Shown: positions 1 to 10,013 of the stretch, piece by piece
Layout: each line of letters starts with the position of its first letter
Numbering within the stretch: position 1 is the stretch's first letter
Assembly (NCBI GenBank): GCA_003214175.1
Contig: QCLZ01000002.1
Location: 158,605-222,604 of the forward strand
From: Prochlorococcus sp. AG-418-I20
GTDB taxonomy: Bacteria; Cyanobacteriota; Cyanobacteriia; PCC-6307; Cyanobiaceae
Reading direction: 5' to 3'
DNA length: 64,000 bases
Position numbers and translations under genes: made by a program
The notes under the pieces: model-generated
Databases searched by the model: none
What the model was told of the DNA's origin: nothing
Seen by the model: only the letters and a program-made list of their open reading frames with translations

Positions 1-145
1 ATTTATTCTTTTTATATTTTTTAAAAAATACAATATCCCCTTCTTTTAAGTAAGGTAACATCGAATCACCATTAATAATGGCGGTTTTTCTTAAACCTAA
101 AAAAAATAAAATTAAATCAAAAAAACTTTTGAAAATGATTCTGAT
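1..145 (-). CDS. sodX: Nickel superoxide dismutase maturation protease (partial)
   Basis: This is the N-terminal part of a small signal-peptidase-like protease that runs off the left edge. The frame reads a short hydrophobic stretch, then NGDSMLPYLKEGDIVFF, the catalytic-serine box (GDSM) and following strand of S24/S26 peptidases. It lies directly after sodN on the same strand, where the Ni-SOD leader-cleaving protease usually sits, so the job is inferred to be removal of the SodN leader. No ATG, GTG or TTG exists in this frame before an upstream in-frame stop. The likeliest start is an ATC that overlaps the sodN stop (TAATC), or an ATT three codons later. Confidence 0.75.
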   Translation of the reverse strand, partial: MRIIFKSFFDLILFFLGLRKTAIINGDSMLPYLKEGDIVFFKKYKKNK

Positions 146-618
146 TAACTAGCTTTTACAAAAGCGTCTGATCTTCCTTTTGAAGCCCAGAAAATATTAT
201 GGATCTTTTCTACATAACTCATAAGTTCTTCAGCTTGAGCTAAATCAATATTAACTTTGCATGCACTGCATAATTTGGCAGCCTTCCAAATGGTTTCATG
301 TAAATCAGGATAAGTTTCTAAGTGAACTGGTTTAAAGTAATCTGTCCACAAAATTAGAATTTCTTTCTTTGTTTCTTTTGCTTGCTCTTCTTTAACTGCA
401 ACATATCTAGAAAATGTATTACTGTAAGTTGCCCACTCTGCTGAATCAGTGCTTGAAGGAGCTTCTAGTGCAATAAGCTTTTTTGTCATTGATAAAACCG
501 CTTCAGCAGCAACTCTCGTAGATGCTGGATCGTAAACACCACAAGGGCCATCACAGTGAGCATGGACTGGCATTGGGGATTTTTTATCTAGAAAAGAATT
601 GATGAATTTACTTAACAT
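145..618 (-). CDS. sodN: Nickel-type superoxide dismutase
   Basis: The 157-residue protein disproportionates superoxide using nickel. After a 20-residue leader ending in PMPVHA it has the nickel hook HCDGPCGVY (residues 21 to 29), in which the new N-terminal His, Cys22 and Cys26 bind nickel after leader removal. The rest is the four-helix-bundle part of the family, and the length is normal. It is followed at once by the sodX protease, so the two form a maturation pair. Marine picocyanobacteria use Ni-SOD in place of iron SOD, which fits an iron-poor ocean. Confidence 0.97.
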   Translation of the reverse strand: MLSKFINSFLDKKSPMPVHAHCDGPCGVYDPASTRVAAEAVLSMTKKLIALEAPSSTDSAEWATYSNTFSRYVAVKEEQAKETKKEILILWTDYFKPVHLETYPDLHETIWKAAKLCSACKVNIDLAQAEELMSYVEKIHNIFWASKGRSDAFVKAS

Positions 619-696
619 TTCAAATATTTGGTGTTGTATATATATTACTTGGAGATTAACTAAATTGAAAAGTCTTAGATATTTTTCTTACTTAAT

Positions 697-1269
697 TTAA
701 TTGACTTTTAATAATTCAACTTCAAATATCAATGTTGCATTTGCAGGGATCACATTTCCTGCTCCTCTTGAGCCATATCCAAGCTCTGGAGGGATTGTTA
801 ATATTCTTTTGCCTCCAACCTTCATGCCTGCGACACCTTCATCCCAACCTTTTATTACTCGTCCAGCGCCTAAGGGGAAGCTGAATGGAGCTCTACCAAT
901 ACTTGTATCAAATTGTGTTCCGTCTTCAAGTGTTCCTGTGTAATTTACAGTGACAGTTTGGCCAGAGATGGCTGTATCACCCTCCCCATTAACGATATCA
1001 GTAATAATAAGACCGCTTTCTGTAGTCCTTGAATTACTGTCTGATTGTGTTTCTTCTGCCATAGCGAAAAGTATTGGGTTTGGATCTGATGGGTCTAATT
1101 CAAAAAGATTATTATTGGAAACATTTGATGGTTTTGCAACAACTTCTTTTTTAACTGATAGATTTTCTGATTCGGCAGCATTAACAATTTGAGGTGAATT
1201 AAATTGACTGAAAAGAGTTAATGAAACACAAAAAACAAAAATTGCAAAACTAATAAAAACTTCTTTCAC
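697..1269 (-). CDS. FKBP-type peptidyl-prolyl cis-trans isomerase, exported
   Basis: The 190-residue protein begins with a hydrophobic segment (residues 4 to 22) and a possible cleavage site near VNA/AES, so it is probably periplasmic, thylakoid-lumenal or membrane-anchored. A low-complexity linker leads to one FKBP domain (about residues 84 to 190) with [16 protein letters not shown], a [15 protein letters not shown] stretch and the closing [21 protein letters not shown]. It should catalyse prolyl isomerisation in exported proteins. It is transcribed away from lnt, with only an 85 to 91 base gap containing both promoters. Confidence 0.93.
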   Translation of the reverse strand: MKEVFISFAIFVFCVSLTLFSQFNSPQIVNAAESENLSVKKEVVAKPSNVSNNNLFELDPSDPNPILFAMAEETQSDSNSRTTESGLIITDIVNGEGDTAISGQTVTVNYTGTLEDGTQFDTSIGRAPFSFPLGAGRVIKGWDEGVAGMKVGGKRILTIPPELGYGSRGAGNVIPANATLIFEVELLKVN

Positions 1270-1311
1270 TTTGATTTTGAATTTACTAAATCTAATACTA
1301 CAGAATAAAGG

Positions 1312-1317
1312 TACAAT
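1312..1317 (+). promoter_or_regulatory. Possible -10 box for lnt
   Basis: TACAAT lies about 45 bases before the lnt ATG in the short divergent gap with the FKBP gene. No clear -35 box is visible, so this is only a weak match to a sigma-70 type promoter. Confidence 0.3.
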
Positions 1318-1360
1318 AAATGTGCGTTTTAAAATTTAATTTTGAAATTTTAGATTGTTA

Positions 1361-2842
1361 ATGCCAACTCAGCGTAAAAGTTTAAGACAATATTTTTATC
1401 CATGTTTAGGTGGCATTTTAGGAGGAATTTCTGTATCAACTCACTTTTGGTTGATCTTTATGCCTATTTCTTTATTCCTTTTGTGGAGAGGAAGTGAAAG
1501 AAAAATAGCAAATTTTTTATGGGGATTTTTCTTTATCTTTATTAGTCATTCATGGCTTGTTGATTTACATCCATTAACTTGGCTAGGGTTCTCATGGCTT
1601 ACAAGTTTAATATTCACAGTTTCAATATTATTATTATGTTCTTTTTTTGGGGGGTTATTAGTTTTTTTATGGGGGCTGTTAGTTAAAACGATTCTGTGGC
1701 AAGAAGATGTTTTTAAAATGAAAATTTTACCTTTGTTCTTAAAAGTATTTTTTTTATCTTTAACTTGGGGTGTTGGTGAATTGTTACTTTCACAAACACC
1801 TTTTTTTTGGATAGGTTTAGGAGAGAGTCTTGTCCCCAGTGATATTTATCTTGCTGGTTTGGCAAGATGGATTGGTGCAAGTGGTTTATGCGTATTACAA
1901 ATATTAATTGGATTTTGGATTTTTTTAAGTCACGGTAGATGGAGAAGAAAAATTCACTTTGAGAAGCCATTTATTTTTGGACTTTTGGTTATCACTCTCC
2001 TACATTTATTAGGAGGTTTAACAACCCCAATAGAAAGAAATTATGAATTTCCAGTGGCTATTTGGCAAACCAATATACCTACAAGAGAAAAGTTAAAAAT
2101 AGATGATGGATTTATTAAGGAAAAACTATCTATTGCTCAAAAATATGCTTTAGCCAACAAAGCAAAACTTCTTGTTGCTCCTGAAGGAACTTTATCTGAT
2201 AATTTTTATCTAGATAGAGGAAGTGAGACTAATATATTGGCAGGAGGTTTTAGAAATTTCAATAGTGAGTTAAGAAGTTCTTTACTAGGATTCCAAATTG
2301 GAGATCAATCTTTTACATCTTTTATAGATAAAAATAGACTTGTACCATTGGGAGAGAAAGTACCTAGATTTTTAGGTTATTTTTCAAGAGGTTTATCTGC
2401 ATTAGGAGGTATTCAAAAAGGCTCTGATTCAAGATTTTTTGATCCTAAATTCACGCCACCGTTAGCAGTAGCTATTTGTTATGAAATTAGTGATGGACTG
2501 AAAATAAGAGAGGCTATAAATAGCGGTGCAGAACTAATAATAACTTCAGCAAATTTGGACCCCTATCCAACTAAGCTCTACAATCAATTTTTGTCTTTGG
2601 CTAGATTAAGAAGTATTGAAAATAATAAAGACAATCTACTTGTATCGAACACTGGTCCTTCGGGTTTAGTAGGGGACGATGGGAAAATAATTCAACTTCT
2701 GGATTTAAACGTTGAGCAAAATGAAATAGTGTTCCCTGTTTTTTCATCAGAAAATACTTTTTACACAAAATTTGGAGATAAACCTATTTTGCTATTATTT
2801 TTATTTTTTATGGCATTAAATTTATTTTTGAAAATTAATTAA
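1361..2842 (+). CDS. lnt: Apolipoprotein N-acyltransferase
   Basis: This integral membrane enzyme adds the third acyl chain to the N-terminal cysteine of lipoproteins. The first 220 residues are hydrophobic segments; the second half is a nitrilase-type domain with the catalytic glutamate in VAPEGT, a lysine near LGEKVPRF and the catalytic cysteine in ICYEISDG, followed by SANLDPYP. At 493 residues it is close to the usual length. A TTG two codons upstream (1355) is in frame, but the ATG at 1361 is preferred. The 3' end overlaps the convergent mnmA gene by eight bases. Confidence 0.93.
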   Translation: MPTQRKSLRQYFYPCLGGILGGISVSTHFWLIFMPISLFLLWRGSERKIANFLWGFFFIFISHSWLVDLHPLTWLGFSWLTSLIFTVSILLLCSFFGGLLVFLWGLLVKTILWQEDVFKMKILPLFLKVFFLSLTWGVGELLLSQTPFFWIGLGESLVPSDIYLAGLARWIGASGLCVLQILIGFWIFLSHGRWRRKIHFEKPFIFGLLVITLLHLLGGLTTPIERNYEFPVAIWQTNIPTREKLKIDDGFIKEKLSIAQKYALANKAKLLVAPEGTLSDNFYLDRGSETNILAGGFRNFNSELRSSLLGFQIGDQSFTSFIDKNRLVPLGEKVPRFLGYFSRGLSALGGIQKGSDSRFFDPKFTPPLAVAICYEISDGLKIREAINSGAELIITSANLDPYPTKLYNQFLSLARLRSIENNKDNLLVSNTGPSGLVGDDGKIIQLLDLNVEQNEIVFPVFSSENTFYTKFGDKPILLLFLFFMALNLFLKIN

Positions 2843-3992
2843 TCAACCCACCGCCTAATAAAATTTCTCCCTTATAGAAGACTGCAGCTTGACCAGGTGT
2901 TACCGAACTTTGGCTTTCTTCAAAAATTAATTTGAATGATTTAGTTGGAGTATCTGATTGTTGCAAAGGAATTAAAGTCCCTTTTACTGGATGACTTCTA
3001 TATCTTATTTGTGTTTCTACCTCTATTTTTTGCTTGGGTTCTTCAATTGAAACCCAGTTAACATTACTAATTATTGCTTCTTTTTTTAAAAGATCACTTT
3101 TATTTGCTACGTATACAATGTTTTTGTCTTTATCTAAACTTTTTACATATAGTGGTTCTGGCCAAGCAATACCCAAACCTTTTCTTTGACCTACCGTAAA
3201 GTGCTGAATACCATTGTGAGTTCCAACAATTTCACCATTTACATGCATAATTTCTCCTCCTTTGGGTTTAATGTGTTTGTCGATAAATCTCTGCATCGAT
3301 CCATAATGCTCAACTAAGCATAGGTCTTGACTTTCTTGTTTCTGGGCGGTTCTAAGCCCTAATCTAAGTGCTTCCTTTCTTGTCTCTTCTTTTTTCATTT
3401 CACCCAGCGGAAATTTTAATCTACTTAATATCTCTTGTGAAAGAGAATAAAGAAAATAACTCTGATCTTTATTTCTATCAGCCCCTCTGAGAAGTAGGAA
3501 GTCATTAAATTTCAAGTCCTTACAATCAAGATTTTCAATATTAGATGATTTTTTTATCCTTGCGTAATGTCCAGTAGCAATATGAGTAAATTCTTTTTTA
3601 TTTATTGCGTAATTAAGCATTTCTTCAAACTTTACATTCTTGTTGCACATCGAACATGGAAGGGGGGTTAATCCTTTCTCATAGCCTTCAGTAGTTTTTT
3701 TAATAACTTCTCTTTCGAAAATTGCTCTTGAATCTATTATTTCGTGGTGAATTCCTAAATCTTCACAAAGGCCTGCAGCATCTACTAGGCCTTCAGAGCA
3801 ACAAGAGCCTTGCCCTTTCATTAACCAAAGAGTTAGTCCTTCAACATTCCAACCATTTTCGATAAGAAGAGCAGCTGAAAGCGAACTATCTACACCACCA
3901 GAAAGACCTACAATAATATTTTTCTTCTTAATAGTTTTATTATTAATGGAAAAGCAGTTCTCTAATTTTTTATCCTTTTGTGTATTTAGCAT
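2835..3992 (-). CDS. mnmA: tRNA-specific 2-thiouridylase MnmA
   Basis: The enzyme thiolates U34 in the wobble position of Lys, Glu and Gln tRNAs. An N-terminal PP-loop ATP pyrophosphatase motif GLSGGVDSS (residues 29 to 37) is followed by PCSMCN, which carries the first catalytic cysteine, ATGHYAR, a second cysteine in [11 protein letters not shown] and the [16 protein letters not shown] barrel region. The 385-residue length is slightly long because of about 20 extra N-terminal residues; an internal start is possible. The gene is divergent from nnr (46 bases between starts) and overlaps the end of lnt. Confidence 0.95.
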   Translation of the reverse strand: MLNTQKDKKLENCFSINNKTIKKKNIIVGLSGGVDSSLSAALLIENGWNVEGLTLWLMKGQGSCCSEGLVDAAGLCEDLGIHHEIIDSRAIFEREVIKKTTEGYEKGLTPLPCSMCNKNVKFEEMLNYAINKKEFTHIATGHYARIKKSSNIENLDCKDLKFNDFLLLRGADRNKDQSYFLYSLSQEILSRLKFPLGEMKKEETRKEALRLGLRTAQKQESQDLCLVEHYGSMQRFIDKHIKPKGGEIMHVNGEIVGTHNGIQHFTVGQRKGLGIAWPEPLYVKSLDKDKNIVYVANKSDLLKKEAIISNVNWVSIEEPKQKIEVETQIRYRSHPVKGTLIPLQQSDTPTKSFKLIFEESQSSVTPGQAAVFYKGEILLGGGLIN

Positions 3993-4038
3993 GGAAGTCT
4001 AGATTTTTGAACAGTACTTAAATTGCTTTGTACTAATT

Positions 4039-5604
4039 ATGAATGAAATTGGATGGCCAACAATTGATTCAAAACATTTACTTGTTGATTCAAAGCAAAT
4101 GTTGAGACTAGAGAAAGAAATGTTTTTTGATGGGATGACTCAAGAAGCTTTGATGGAGAAAGCTGGAATCCAAATTAGTTATTGGCTACTAAAAAGAAAA
4201 CATCTCCTAAAGCATGGAATAGTTGTTTTAATAGGTCCTGGGCATAATGGTGGGGATGGCGCCGTAATAGCTAGAGAGCTTTTCTTGAAAGGTTGTCTAG
4301 TCAAAGTATGGTGTCCATTCCCTATTAAAAAAAAATTAACGATAGACCATGTTAATTATCTTACATCTATTGGAGTAACAAAATTAGCTGACTCTCCTGA
4401 TGTAAATGGTAAAGAACTCTGGATAGATGCAGTTTTTGGTAATAATCAAACAAGAAAAGTTGATAATAAATTAATCAAATTGCTTAACCAGAAATTTCAT
4501 AATAAATACGGTAACGTTTTAAGTATTGATGTCCCTACAGGATTATGTCCTGACAAGGGAGAGCCTTTTTTAGATAGTGCAGTAAAGGCAAACTACACTC
4601 TAGCCATTGGTCTTAACAAGATTGGGTTAACTCAAGACTCTGCTCTCCCTTTTATTGGAGAATTACACCATATTGATATTGGAATACCAATTAATAAGTT
4701 ATCTAAGGTTGAAAAAAAAATATTTAAAGTTACTTACAGTGATTTAAAAAATATTGGTTTACCCTCTTTAAAGAAAAATTTTAATAAATATAAAAGAGGA
4801 AGAACATTATTAATTGCCGGGAGTGAAAAATATCCAGGTGCTGCATATTTAGCATTAAAAGGGGCTTTATCCAGTGGCGCAGGTTTTATCTCTGCAGTCC
4901 TTCCTGAGTTAGTTGCGGAATCTATTTGGCAAGTTGCCCCAGAAATAGTTTTAAAAGGAACTATGCAATCTAATCAAAGTGGTAATGCATCCTTATATAG
5001 TGCATTAAAGAATATCGATCTAAGTGCATATGATTCATTAGCTGTTGGTCCAGGGATAGGAATTGATAATGATGATTGGCGAAAATCAAAAGACTTCCTT
5101 ATCGGGTTTCAAGGATTATTGATTTTGGATGCTGATGCTCTTAATAGAATTTCGGAATCTAAATTAGGATCAAAATTCTTTTTAGAGAGAAAATTTAAAA
5201 CATGGATTACACCTCATAGTAAAGAATTTTTAAGGTTATTCCCAAATATTAGATGTCAGACCAATGTTGGAAGAGCTCTAATTGCGGCAAAAGAATATAA
5301 TATCAGCATTTTGTTAAAGGGAGCTAACAGCATAGTCGCTGACAGTAAAAAAGCATGGCAACTTTTTGGGACAGATCCTCAGACAGCTAGAGCTGGATTG
5401 GGTGATCTCTTATCTGGATTTGTAGCTGGCAGTTCTGCGATGGATTTAACCATTTGCAGAAATATAACAACCGACTTTTTTGCAAAATACGTACTTTTAC
5501 ATTCTTTCGCTGCATCAATATGTAAAAGGGGGTCAAATGCATCTGCTATTGGTGATGAATTATCCATAATTATGAGAAATAGGAAAATGAGAGAAATATC
5601 TTGA
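4039..5604 (+). CDS. nnr: Bifunctional NAD(P)H-hydrate repair enzyme Nnr
   Basis: The 521-residue protein repairs hydrated NADH and NADPH. The N-terminal YjeF epimerase domain carries GPGHNGGDG (residues 66 to 74) and SIDVPTGL. The C-terminal ADP- or ATP-dependent dehydratase domain starts near residue 235 and shows LLIAGSEKYPGAA, AVGPGIG, LDADALN, TPHSKEF, LLKGANSIVA and the phosphate-binding ARAGLGDLLSGF. The two-domain fusion is normal in bacteria. It stands alone between mnmA and the sigma factor gene. Confidence 0.94.
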   Translation: MNEIGWPTIDSKHLLVDSKQMLRLEKEMFFDGMTQEALMEKAGIQISYWLLKRKHLLKHGIVVLIGPGHNGGDGAVIARELFLKGCLVKVWCPFPIKKKLTIDHVNYLTSIGVTKLADSPDVNGKELWIDAVFGNNQTRKVDNKLIKLLNQKFHNKYGNVLSIDVPTGLCPDKGEPFLDSAVKANYTLAIGLNKIGLTQDSALPFIGELHHIDIGIPINKLSKVEKKIFKVTYSDLKNIGLPSLKKNFNKYKRGRTLLIAGSEKYPGAAYLALKGALSSGAGFISAVLPELVAESIWQVAPEIVLKGTMQSNQSGNASLYSALKNIDLSAYDSLAVGPGIGIDNDDWRKSKDFLIGFQGLLILDADALNRISESKLGSKFFLERKFKTWITPHSKEFLRLFPNIRCQTNVGRALIAAKEYNISILLKGANSIVADSKKAWQLFGTDPQTARAGLGDLLSGFVAGSSAMDLTICRNITTDFFAKYVLLHSFAASICKRGSNASAIGDELSIIMRNRKMREIS

Positions 5605-5745
5605 AAGAAACAATTTAAGAGAGTTATTTCTAGTTTTAAACACATAAATATACAAATATTCATCGAAATCTGAAGCGCGCATTAAATATTGGGCTATTTC
5701 ACTAAAAATGTAGGAAAGTTTTAATACCTTATTCAGGTCATAAAA

Positions 5746-6687
5746 ATGGTTTCATCAGTAACAGCACAAGCAGAACCACAAAAAAGAAGAGGTAATGACC
5801 CAATTAGTTGGTATTTACAAAATATAGGAAGAGTTCCTTTATTAACGCCTGCTGAAGAGATTGAATTGGGTAATCAAGTTCAAAAAATGATGATTCTCAC
5901 AGAAGATGGCCAAATAAATGAAAAAAATAAAGAATTTACAACTCAACAAAAAAGAACAATAAAAATTGGTAGAAGATCTAAAGAGAGAATGATGAAAGCA
6001 AATTTAAGACTGGTTGTAAGTGTTGCAAAAAAATATCAAGGCAAAGGATTAGAACTCCTTGATTTAGTTCAAGAAGGTTCTCTTGGTTTGGAGAGGGCTG
6101 TTGAAAAATTTGATCCAACGAGGGGATATAAATTCTCTACGTATGCTTTTTGGTGGATCCGACAAAGTATGACAAGAGCAATCGCTTGTCAATCAAGAAC
6201 TATCCGTTTACCAGTTCATTTAAGTGAAAGGTTAGCATCCATAAGAAAGGTTAGTAGAGATTTAGCCCATAAGCTTGGAGCCATGCCAAGTAGAATTGAA
6301 ATTGCAGAGGCAATGGAAATTGATGTAGAAGAATTAGATTCTGTTTTAAGACAAGCTTTATCAACTAGTAGTTTAGATGCTCCAGTTAATGGCGACGATG
6401 GTAGGAGCTTCTTGGGGGATTTAATTGCAGATAGCAATAATGAAGAGCCTTTAGATCAAGTTGAGCAAAAAATGCATCAAGAGCAACTTGGAAACTGGTT
6501 AAGTCATTTAAGCGAGCAAGAGCAACATGTTCTTAAATTAAGGTTTGGACTAGAAGGAAATGAAAGACATACACTCGCTGAAATAGGAAGATTGCTAGAA
6601 GTTTCTAGGGAAAGAGTAAGACAAGTTGAACTTAAGGCATTAAGAAAATTAAGAAATTTAACTAGAAAATTACCCAGTGGTATTTAA
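5746..6687 (+). CDS. Group 2 (RpoD-like) RNA polymerase sigma factor
   Basis: The 313-residue protein directs RNA polymerase to alternative promoters. It lacks region 1.1 and begins with region 1.2 (DPISWYLQNIGRVPLL), then region 2 with DLVQEGSLGLERAVEKF and the -10-contacting YAFWWIRQSMTRAI, region 3, and region 4.2 with LAEIGRLLEVSRERVRQVE. The absence of an acidic N-terminal extension and the cyanobacterial style point to a non-essential group 2 factor (SigB/C/D/E type); which one cannot be told. It ends one base before the convergent pdhA gene. Confidence 0.93.
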   Translation: MVSSVTAQAEPQKRRGNDPISWYLQNIGRVPLLTPAEEIELGNQVQKMMILTEDGQINEKNKEFTTQQKRTIKIGRRSKERMMKANLRLVVSVAKKYQGKGLELLDLVQEGSLGLERAVEKFDPTRGYKFSTYAFWWIRQSMTRAIACQSRTIRLPVHLSERLASIRKVSRDLAHKLGAMPSRIEIAEAMEIDVEELDSVLRQALSTSSLDAPVNGDDGRSFLGDLIADSNNEEPLDQVEQKMHQEQLGNWLSHLSEQEQHVLKLRFGLEGNERHTLAEIGRLLEVSRERVRQVELKALRKLRNLTRKLPSGI

Positions 6688-6688
6688 A

Positions 6689-7726
6689 CTAATCTTCTGC
6701 CCATATATATTTGGTTAATTCTTGCAAAGGAGGTTCAGGTGCCTCTAAAGCATTTTTAACAGACTCAGTTATCTCGTTATCTATTCTATTCTCAATACTT
6801 TTTAATTCTTCTTCAGTTGCTAATTTATCCTCTATAATTTCTCGGGCTAATTTCTTAATAGGATCTCTTTTACCCCAGAACTCTTTTTCTTTATCAGACC
6901 TTAATTCATCAGGATCTGCAAGAGAGTGCCCTCTGTATCTATAAGTCAAACATTCTAAAAGAGTAGGGCCTTCTCCTGCTCTAGCTCGTTCAATTGCTCT
7001 TTGTGCGGCTCCTCTTACTGCTCTTACATCCATTCCATCAACTTCCTCTCCATGCATTCCAAATGCAGCGGCTTTTCTCCAGATTTCAGGATTACTAGTT
7101 GCCCGATCGTGAGCCATGCCAATAGCCCATTTATTATTCTCAACAACGAAGATTATGGGTAATTTCCACAATTGGGCCATATTTAAACATTCAAAAAACT
7201 GTCCATTATTGCAAGTTCCATCTCCAAAGAATGCAGCAGTTACAGCATCACTTTTTTTGTTACCAACAACTTCTTTTTTATATTTACTAGAAAATGCTGC
7301 TCCTAAAGCAACTGGAATTCCCTCCCCAATAAATGCATATCCTCCCAATAAGTGATGCTCCCTAGAAAATAAATGCATAGACCCCCCCCGGCCCTTACTA
7401 CAGCCTGTAGCTTTACCAAAAAGCTCACTCATTACTTCAAATGCCGGAACTCCTGCACTTAGTGCATGGACATGATCACGGTAGGTGCTACAAAACCAAT
7501 CATGTTTCTTTCTCATGGCACCAATTACTCCAGTGCTAATAGCCTCTTGACCGTTATATAAATGAACGAAACCAAACATTTTTCCCCTGTAGTACATTTC
7601 TGCACACTTATCCTCGAATCTTCGACCCAGTGTCATATCCTCATAAAGAAATAATCCTGTTTCTCGATCTAATTTGGCTTTTTTTACATCTTGAAGATTT
7701 GAGATTCTCTCTACGTGTGTTTCCAA
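6689..7726 (-). CDS. pdhA: Pyruvate dehydrogenase E1 component subunit alpha
   Basis: This subunit pairs with PdhB to decarboxylate pyruvate with thiamine diphosphate. The ThDP fold motif [15 protein letters not shown] lies near residue 168, followed by PIIFVVENN and the phosphorylation-loop-like [11 protein letters not shown]. The 345-residue length is normal. The codons for the GRGGSMHLF stretch contain a run of eight G bases (C run at 7382 to 7389), unusual in such an AT-rich genome. The gene is divergent from ftn2, with a 146-base gap in which no clear regulatory site was recognised. Confidence 0.95.
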   Translation of the reverse strand: METHVERISNLQDVKKAKLDRETGLFLYEDMTLGRRFEDKCAEMYYRGKMFGFVHLYNGQEAISTGVIGAMRKKHDWFCSTYRDHVHALSAGVPAFEVMSELFGKATGCSKGRGGSMHLFSREHHLLGGYAFIGEGIPVALGAAFSSKYKKEVVGNKKSDAVTAAFFGDGTCNNGQFFECLNMAQLWKLPIIFVVENNKWAIGMAHDRATSNPEIWRKAAAFGMHGEEVDGMDVRAVRGAAQRAIERARAGEGPTLLECLTYRYRGHSLADPDELRSDKEKEFWGKRDPIKKLAREIIEDKLATEEELKSIENRIDNEITESVKNALEAPEPPLQELTKYIWAED

Positions 7727-7872
7727 GAAAATACCCTAGTGAAGTTTTGATTTGTTAACATTCTAAGCTGTGAAGGTCGAATTTAATCATTTTTTTTAAT
7801 AACTCTGTTAGACCTTTGAAAAAAATTTTTAACTTGATAAAATTTGTCTAAGAATTTTAATAGGATATTTGT

Positions 7873-9966
7873 TTGGAACTCCCCTTAGACCATTTTCGTT
7901 TAATTGGCGTAAGCCCTTCAGCAACTTCTGAGGAAATTTTAAGGGCGTTTCAATTACGGTTGGATAAAACCCCTGATGATGGTTTTACTTTTGAAGTCCT
8001 AACTCATAGATCAGAACTGCTTCGTTTTACTGCTGATTTACTTACAGATCCAGAAAGTAGGAGGTCATACGAAAATTTGCTACTAAATGGAGCTTCAGGA
8101 CTAGAGATTTCTTCAAGTAGAGAAGTAGCGGGGTTAATACTTCTTTGGGAATCAGGTTCCCCAAAGGAAGCTTTTAAAATAGCAAGAAAAGCTTTGCAAC
8201 CTCCGCAAACCCCCGCCTTAGGAAGTAGTAGAGAAGCTGATCTGACTTTATTAGCTGCTTTAACTGCTAGAGATTCTGCAATTCAAGAACAGCAGCGCAG
8301 ATCCTACTCAAACGCTGCAGACTTTTTGCAGGAGGGTATCCAACTACTACAAAGGATGGGAAAGCTTGAAGAAATGAGAAAAGATCTTGAGGAAGACTTA
8401 GTCTCTCTTCTCCCTTACAGGATATTGGATCTACTTAGTAGGGATTTAAATGATCTGGAGTCACATAAAAAAGGTTTAAGTATGTTGGAAAATTTAATAA
8501 TTAAAAGAGGAGGTTTGGAAGGGAATAATAAATCTGAATATGCTAATTATTTAAATCAGCAAGAATTTGAACGATTTTTTCAGCAAATTAAGCCATATTT
8601 GACAGTGCAGGAGCAGATAGATCTATTTCTTGAATTACAAAAAAGAGGTTCGTTAGAAGCAGGATTTTTAGCTTTTCTATCATTGACAGCTATTGGTTTC
8701 TCAAGAAGAAAACCGGAAAAATTGTTTGAAGCAAGGCGAATTTTAAAGAGATTAAATTTATCAGGTCTCGACTCAATGCCTCTTGTTGGCTGTTTAGACT
8801 TACTTTTGGCAGACGTTGATCAGGCCTCTGCTAGATTCTTCAGTAGTTCTGATGAGAATTTACGAGATTGGCTTGATAATTATTCTGGAAATAAATTAGA
8901 GGCAATATGTATCTTTTGTAAAAATTGGTTAGAGAATGATGTTTTAGTTGGTTATAGAGATATCGAATTAAAGGAGGTGGATTTAGATACTTGGTTTGAA
9001 GATAGGGAAATTCAAGAATTTATTGAGACATTAGAAAAGAAATCAAATAAAACTCCATTTAAATCAAATATTCAGAATAATCAAATAAATAAAGTATTTT
9101 CTACAACTGAAGATTTTGAAAGTTCATTAGATGATGAAAGAAAATTACCTTGGCCAGGCGGTATAAAACCAGAATTTGAAAAGCTAAACGAAGTAGAAAA
9201 CGAATCCAATGAGGAGAGATTCATCAATAAACCTGTTACCTTTTATAGGTACTTAATTGAAAAAATTGCTGAATTAAAGTTTAGTTTTGGGGAATTTTTG
9301 AAGGATAAAGAGATTTTTAGTAAGTCACCTTATCTTATTTATCTATATGCTTTTCTGATCTTATTTAGCTTTGGACTTGGTATTGGATTTTTAAGAAATA
9401 ATCCTAAAGAATCAATTCAGGATGAAGCTTTTGAGAATAAATCTCTAACATCTTTAGATAACAACCAAGAGTTGATTAAAAATGATTTAGATCAAGTAAT
9501 TCAGAAAAAACCTTCAAATGAATTGAAGTCTATCAATTTTGATTTAGTTGCAAACAAACCCTTCGAAGCCGAAGAATTAACAAAAGCTTCCCCTTCTTTG
9601 GATGAGATAAAACAATTAATTAACGTATGGCTTTTAAACAAAAGTAACTACTTAGCTGGGAAGAGTGAAATTAATCTTTCTAAAATTGTTAAAAAAGGTT
9701 TGATTAAAAGAACAATCGAAGAGAGACAAAATGATATCAAAAAAGGAATTTATAAAGAAATTAATTCTCAAATAAGGAAGATAGATTTACAATCGCAGAC
9801 CTCATCTAGGATAGTCGTTTTAGTTGAATTAGATTACTCAGAGAAGAGCATAAATAATTCTGGGGAGCTTCTCAATGAGATATCGTTTAACCCACTTAAA
9901 ATTAAATATATTTTAGGTTTTTCAAATAAAGCTTGGAAATTGGCAGATTTTGTAAGTGGTTTGTAA
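7873..9966 (+). CDS. ftn2: Cell division protein Ftn2/ARC6/ZipN
   Basis: The 697-residue protein anchors and organises the FtsZ ring in cyanobacteria and is the ancestor of plastid ARC6. It starts at TTG with a J-domain-like region (HFRLIGVSPSATSEEILRAF) that lacks the HPD triad, continues with a helical repeat region to about residue 380, has one membrane segment at about 484 to 505, and ends with the periplasmic IMS-type domain (about 565 to 697), which typically finishes with WKLADF. No upstream ATG is available. It is followed 47 bases later by ffh. Confidence 0.88.
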   Translation: MELPLDHFRLIGVSPSATSEEILRAFQLRLDKTPDDGFTFEVLTHRSELLRFTADLLTDPESRRSYENLLLNGASGLEISSSREVAGLILLWESGSPKEAFKIARKALQPPQTPALGSSREADLTLLAALTARDSAIQEQQRRSYSNAADFLQEGIQLLQRMGKLEEMRKDLEEDLVSLLPYRILDLLSRDLNDLESHKKGLSMLENLIIKRGGLEGNNKSEYANYLNQQEFERFFQQIKPYLTVQEQIDLFLELQKRGSLEAGFLAFLSLTAIGFSRRKPEKLFEARRILKRLNLSGLDSMPLVGCLDLLLADVDQASARFFSSSDENLRDWLDNYSGNKLEAICIFCKNWLENDVLVGYRDIELKEVDLDTWFEDREIQEFIETLEKKSNKTPFKSNIQNNQINKVFSTTEDFESSLDDERKLPWPGGIKPEFEKLNEVENESNEERFINKPVTFYRYLIEKIAELKFSFGEFLKDKEIFSKSPYLIYLYAFLILFSFGLGIGFLRNNPKESIQDEAFENKSLTSLDNNQELIKNDLDQVIQKKPSNELKSINFDLVANKPFEAEELTKASPSLDEIKQLINVWLLNKSNYLAGKSEINLSKIVKKGLIKRTIEERQNDIKKGIYKEINSQIRKIDLQSQTSSRIVVLVELDYSEKSINNSGELLNEISFNPLKIKYILGFSNKAWKLADFVSGL

Positions 9967-9986
9967 TTATAGACTTCTAGATCATC

Positions 9987-9992
9987 TATAAT
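9987..9992 (+). promoter_or_regulatory. Probable -10 box of ffh
   Basis: A perfect TATAAT lies 22 bases before the ffh ATG, just downstream of the ftn2 stop. A TTGTAA about 20 bases upstream is a poor -35 candidate. A start of transcription near 10,000 would give a very short leader. Confidence 0.45.
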
Positions 9993-10013
9993 ACTTAAAA
10001 CTACTTTTTAACA

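Noticed and set aside
6216..6437. Antisense ORF in the sigma factor gene
   Set aside because: Typical shadow frame with no start context or family.
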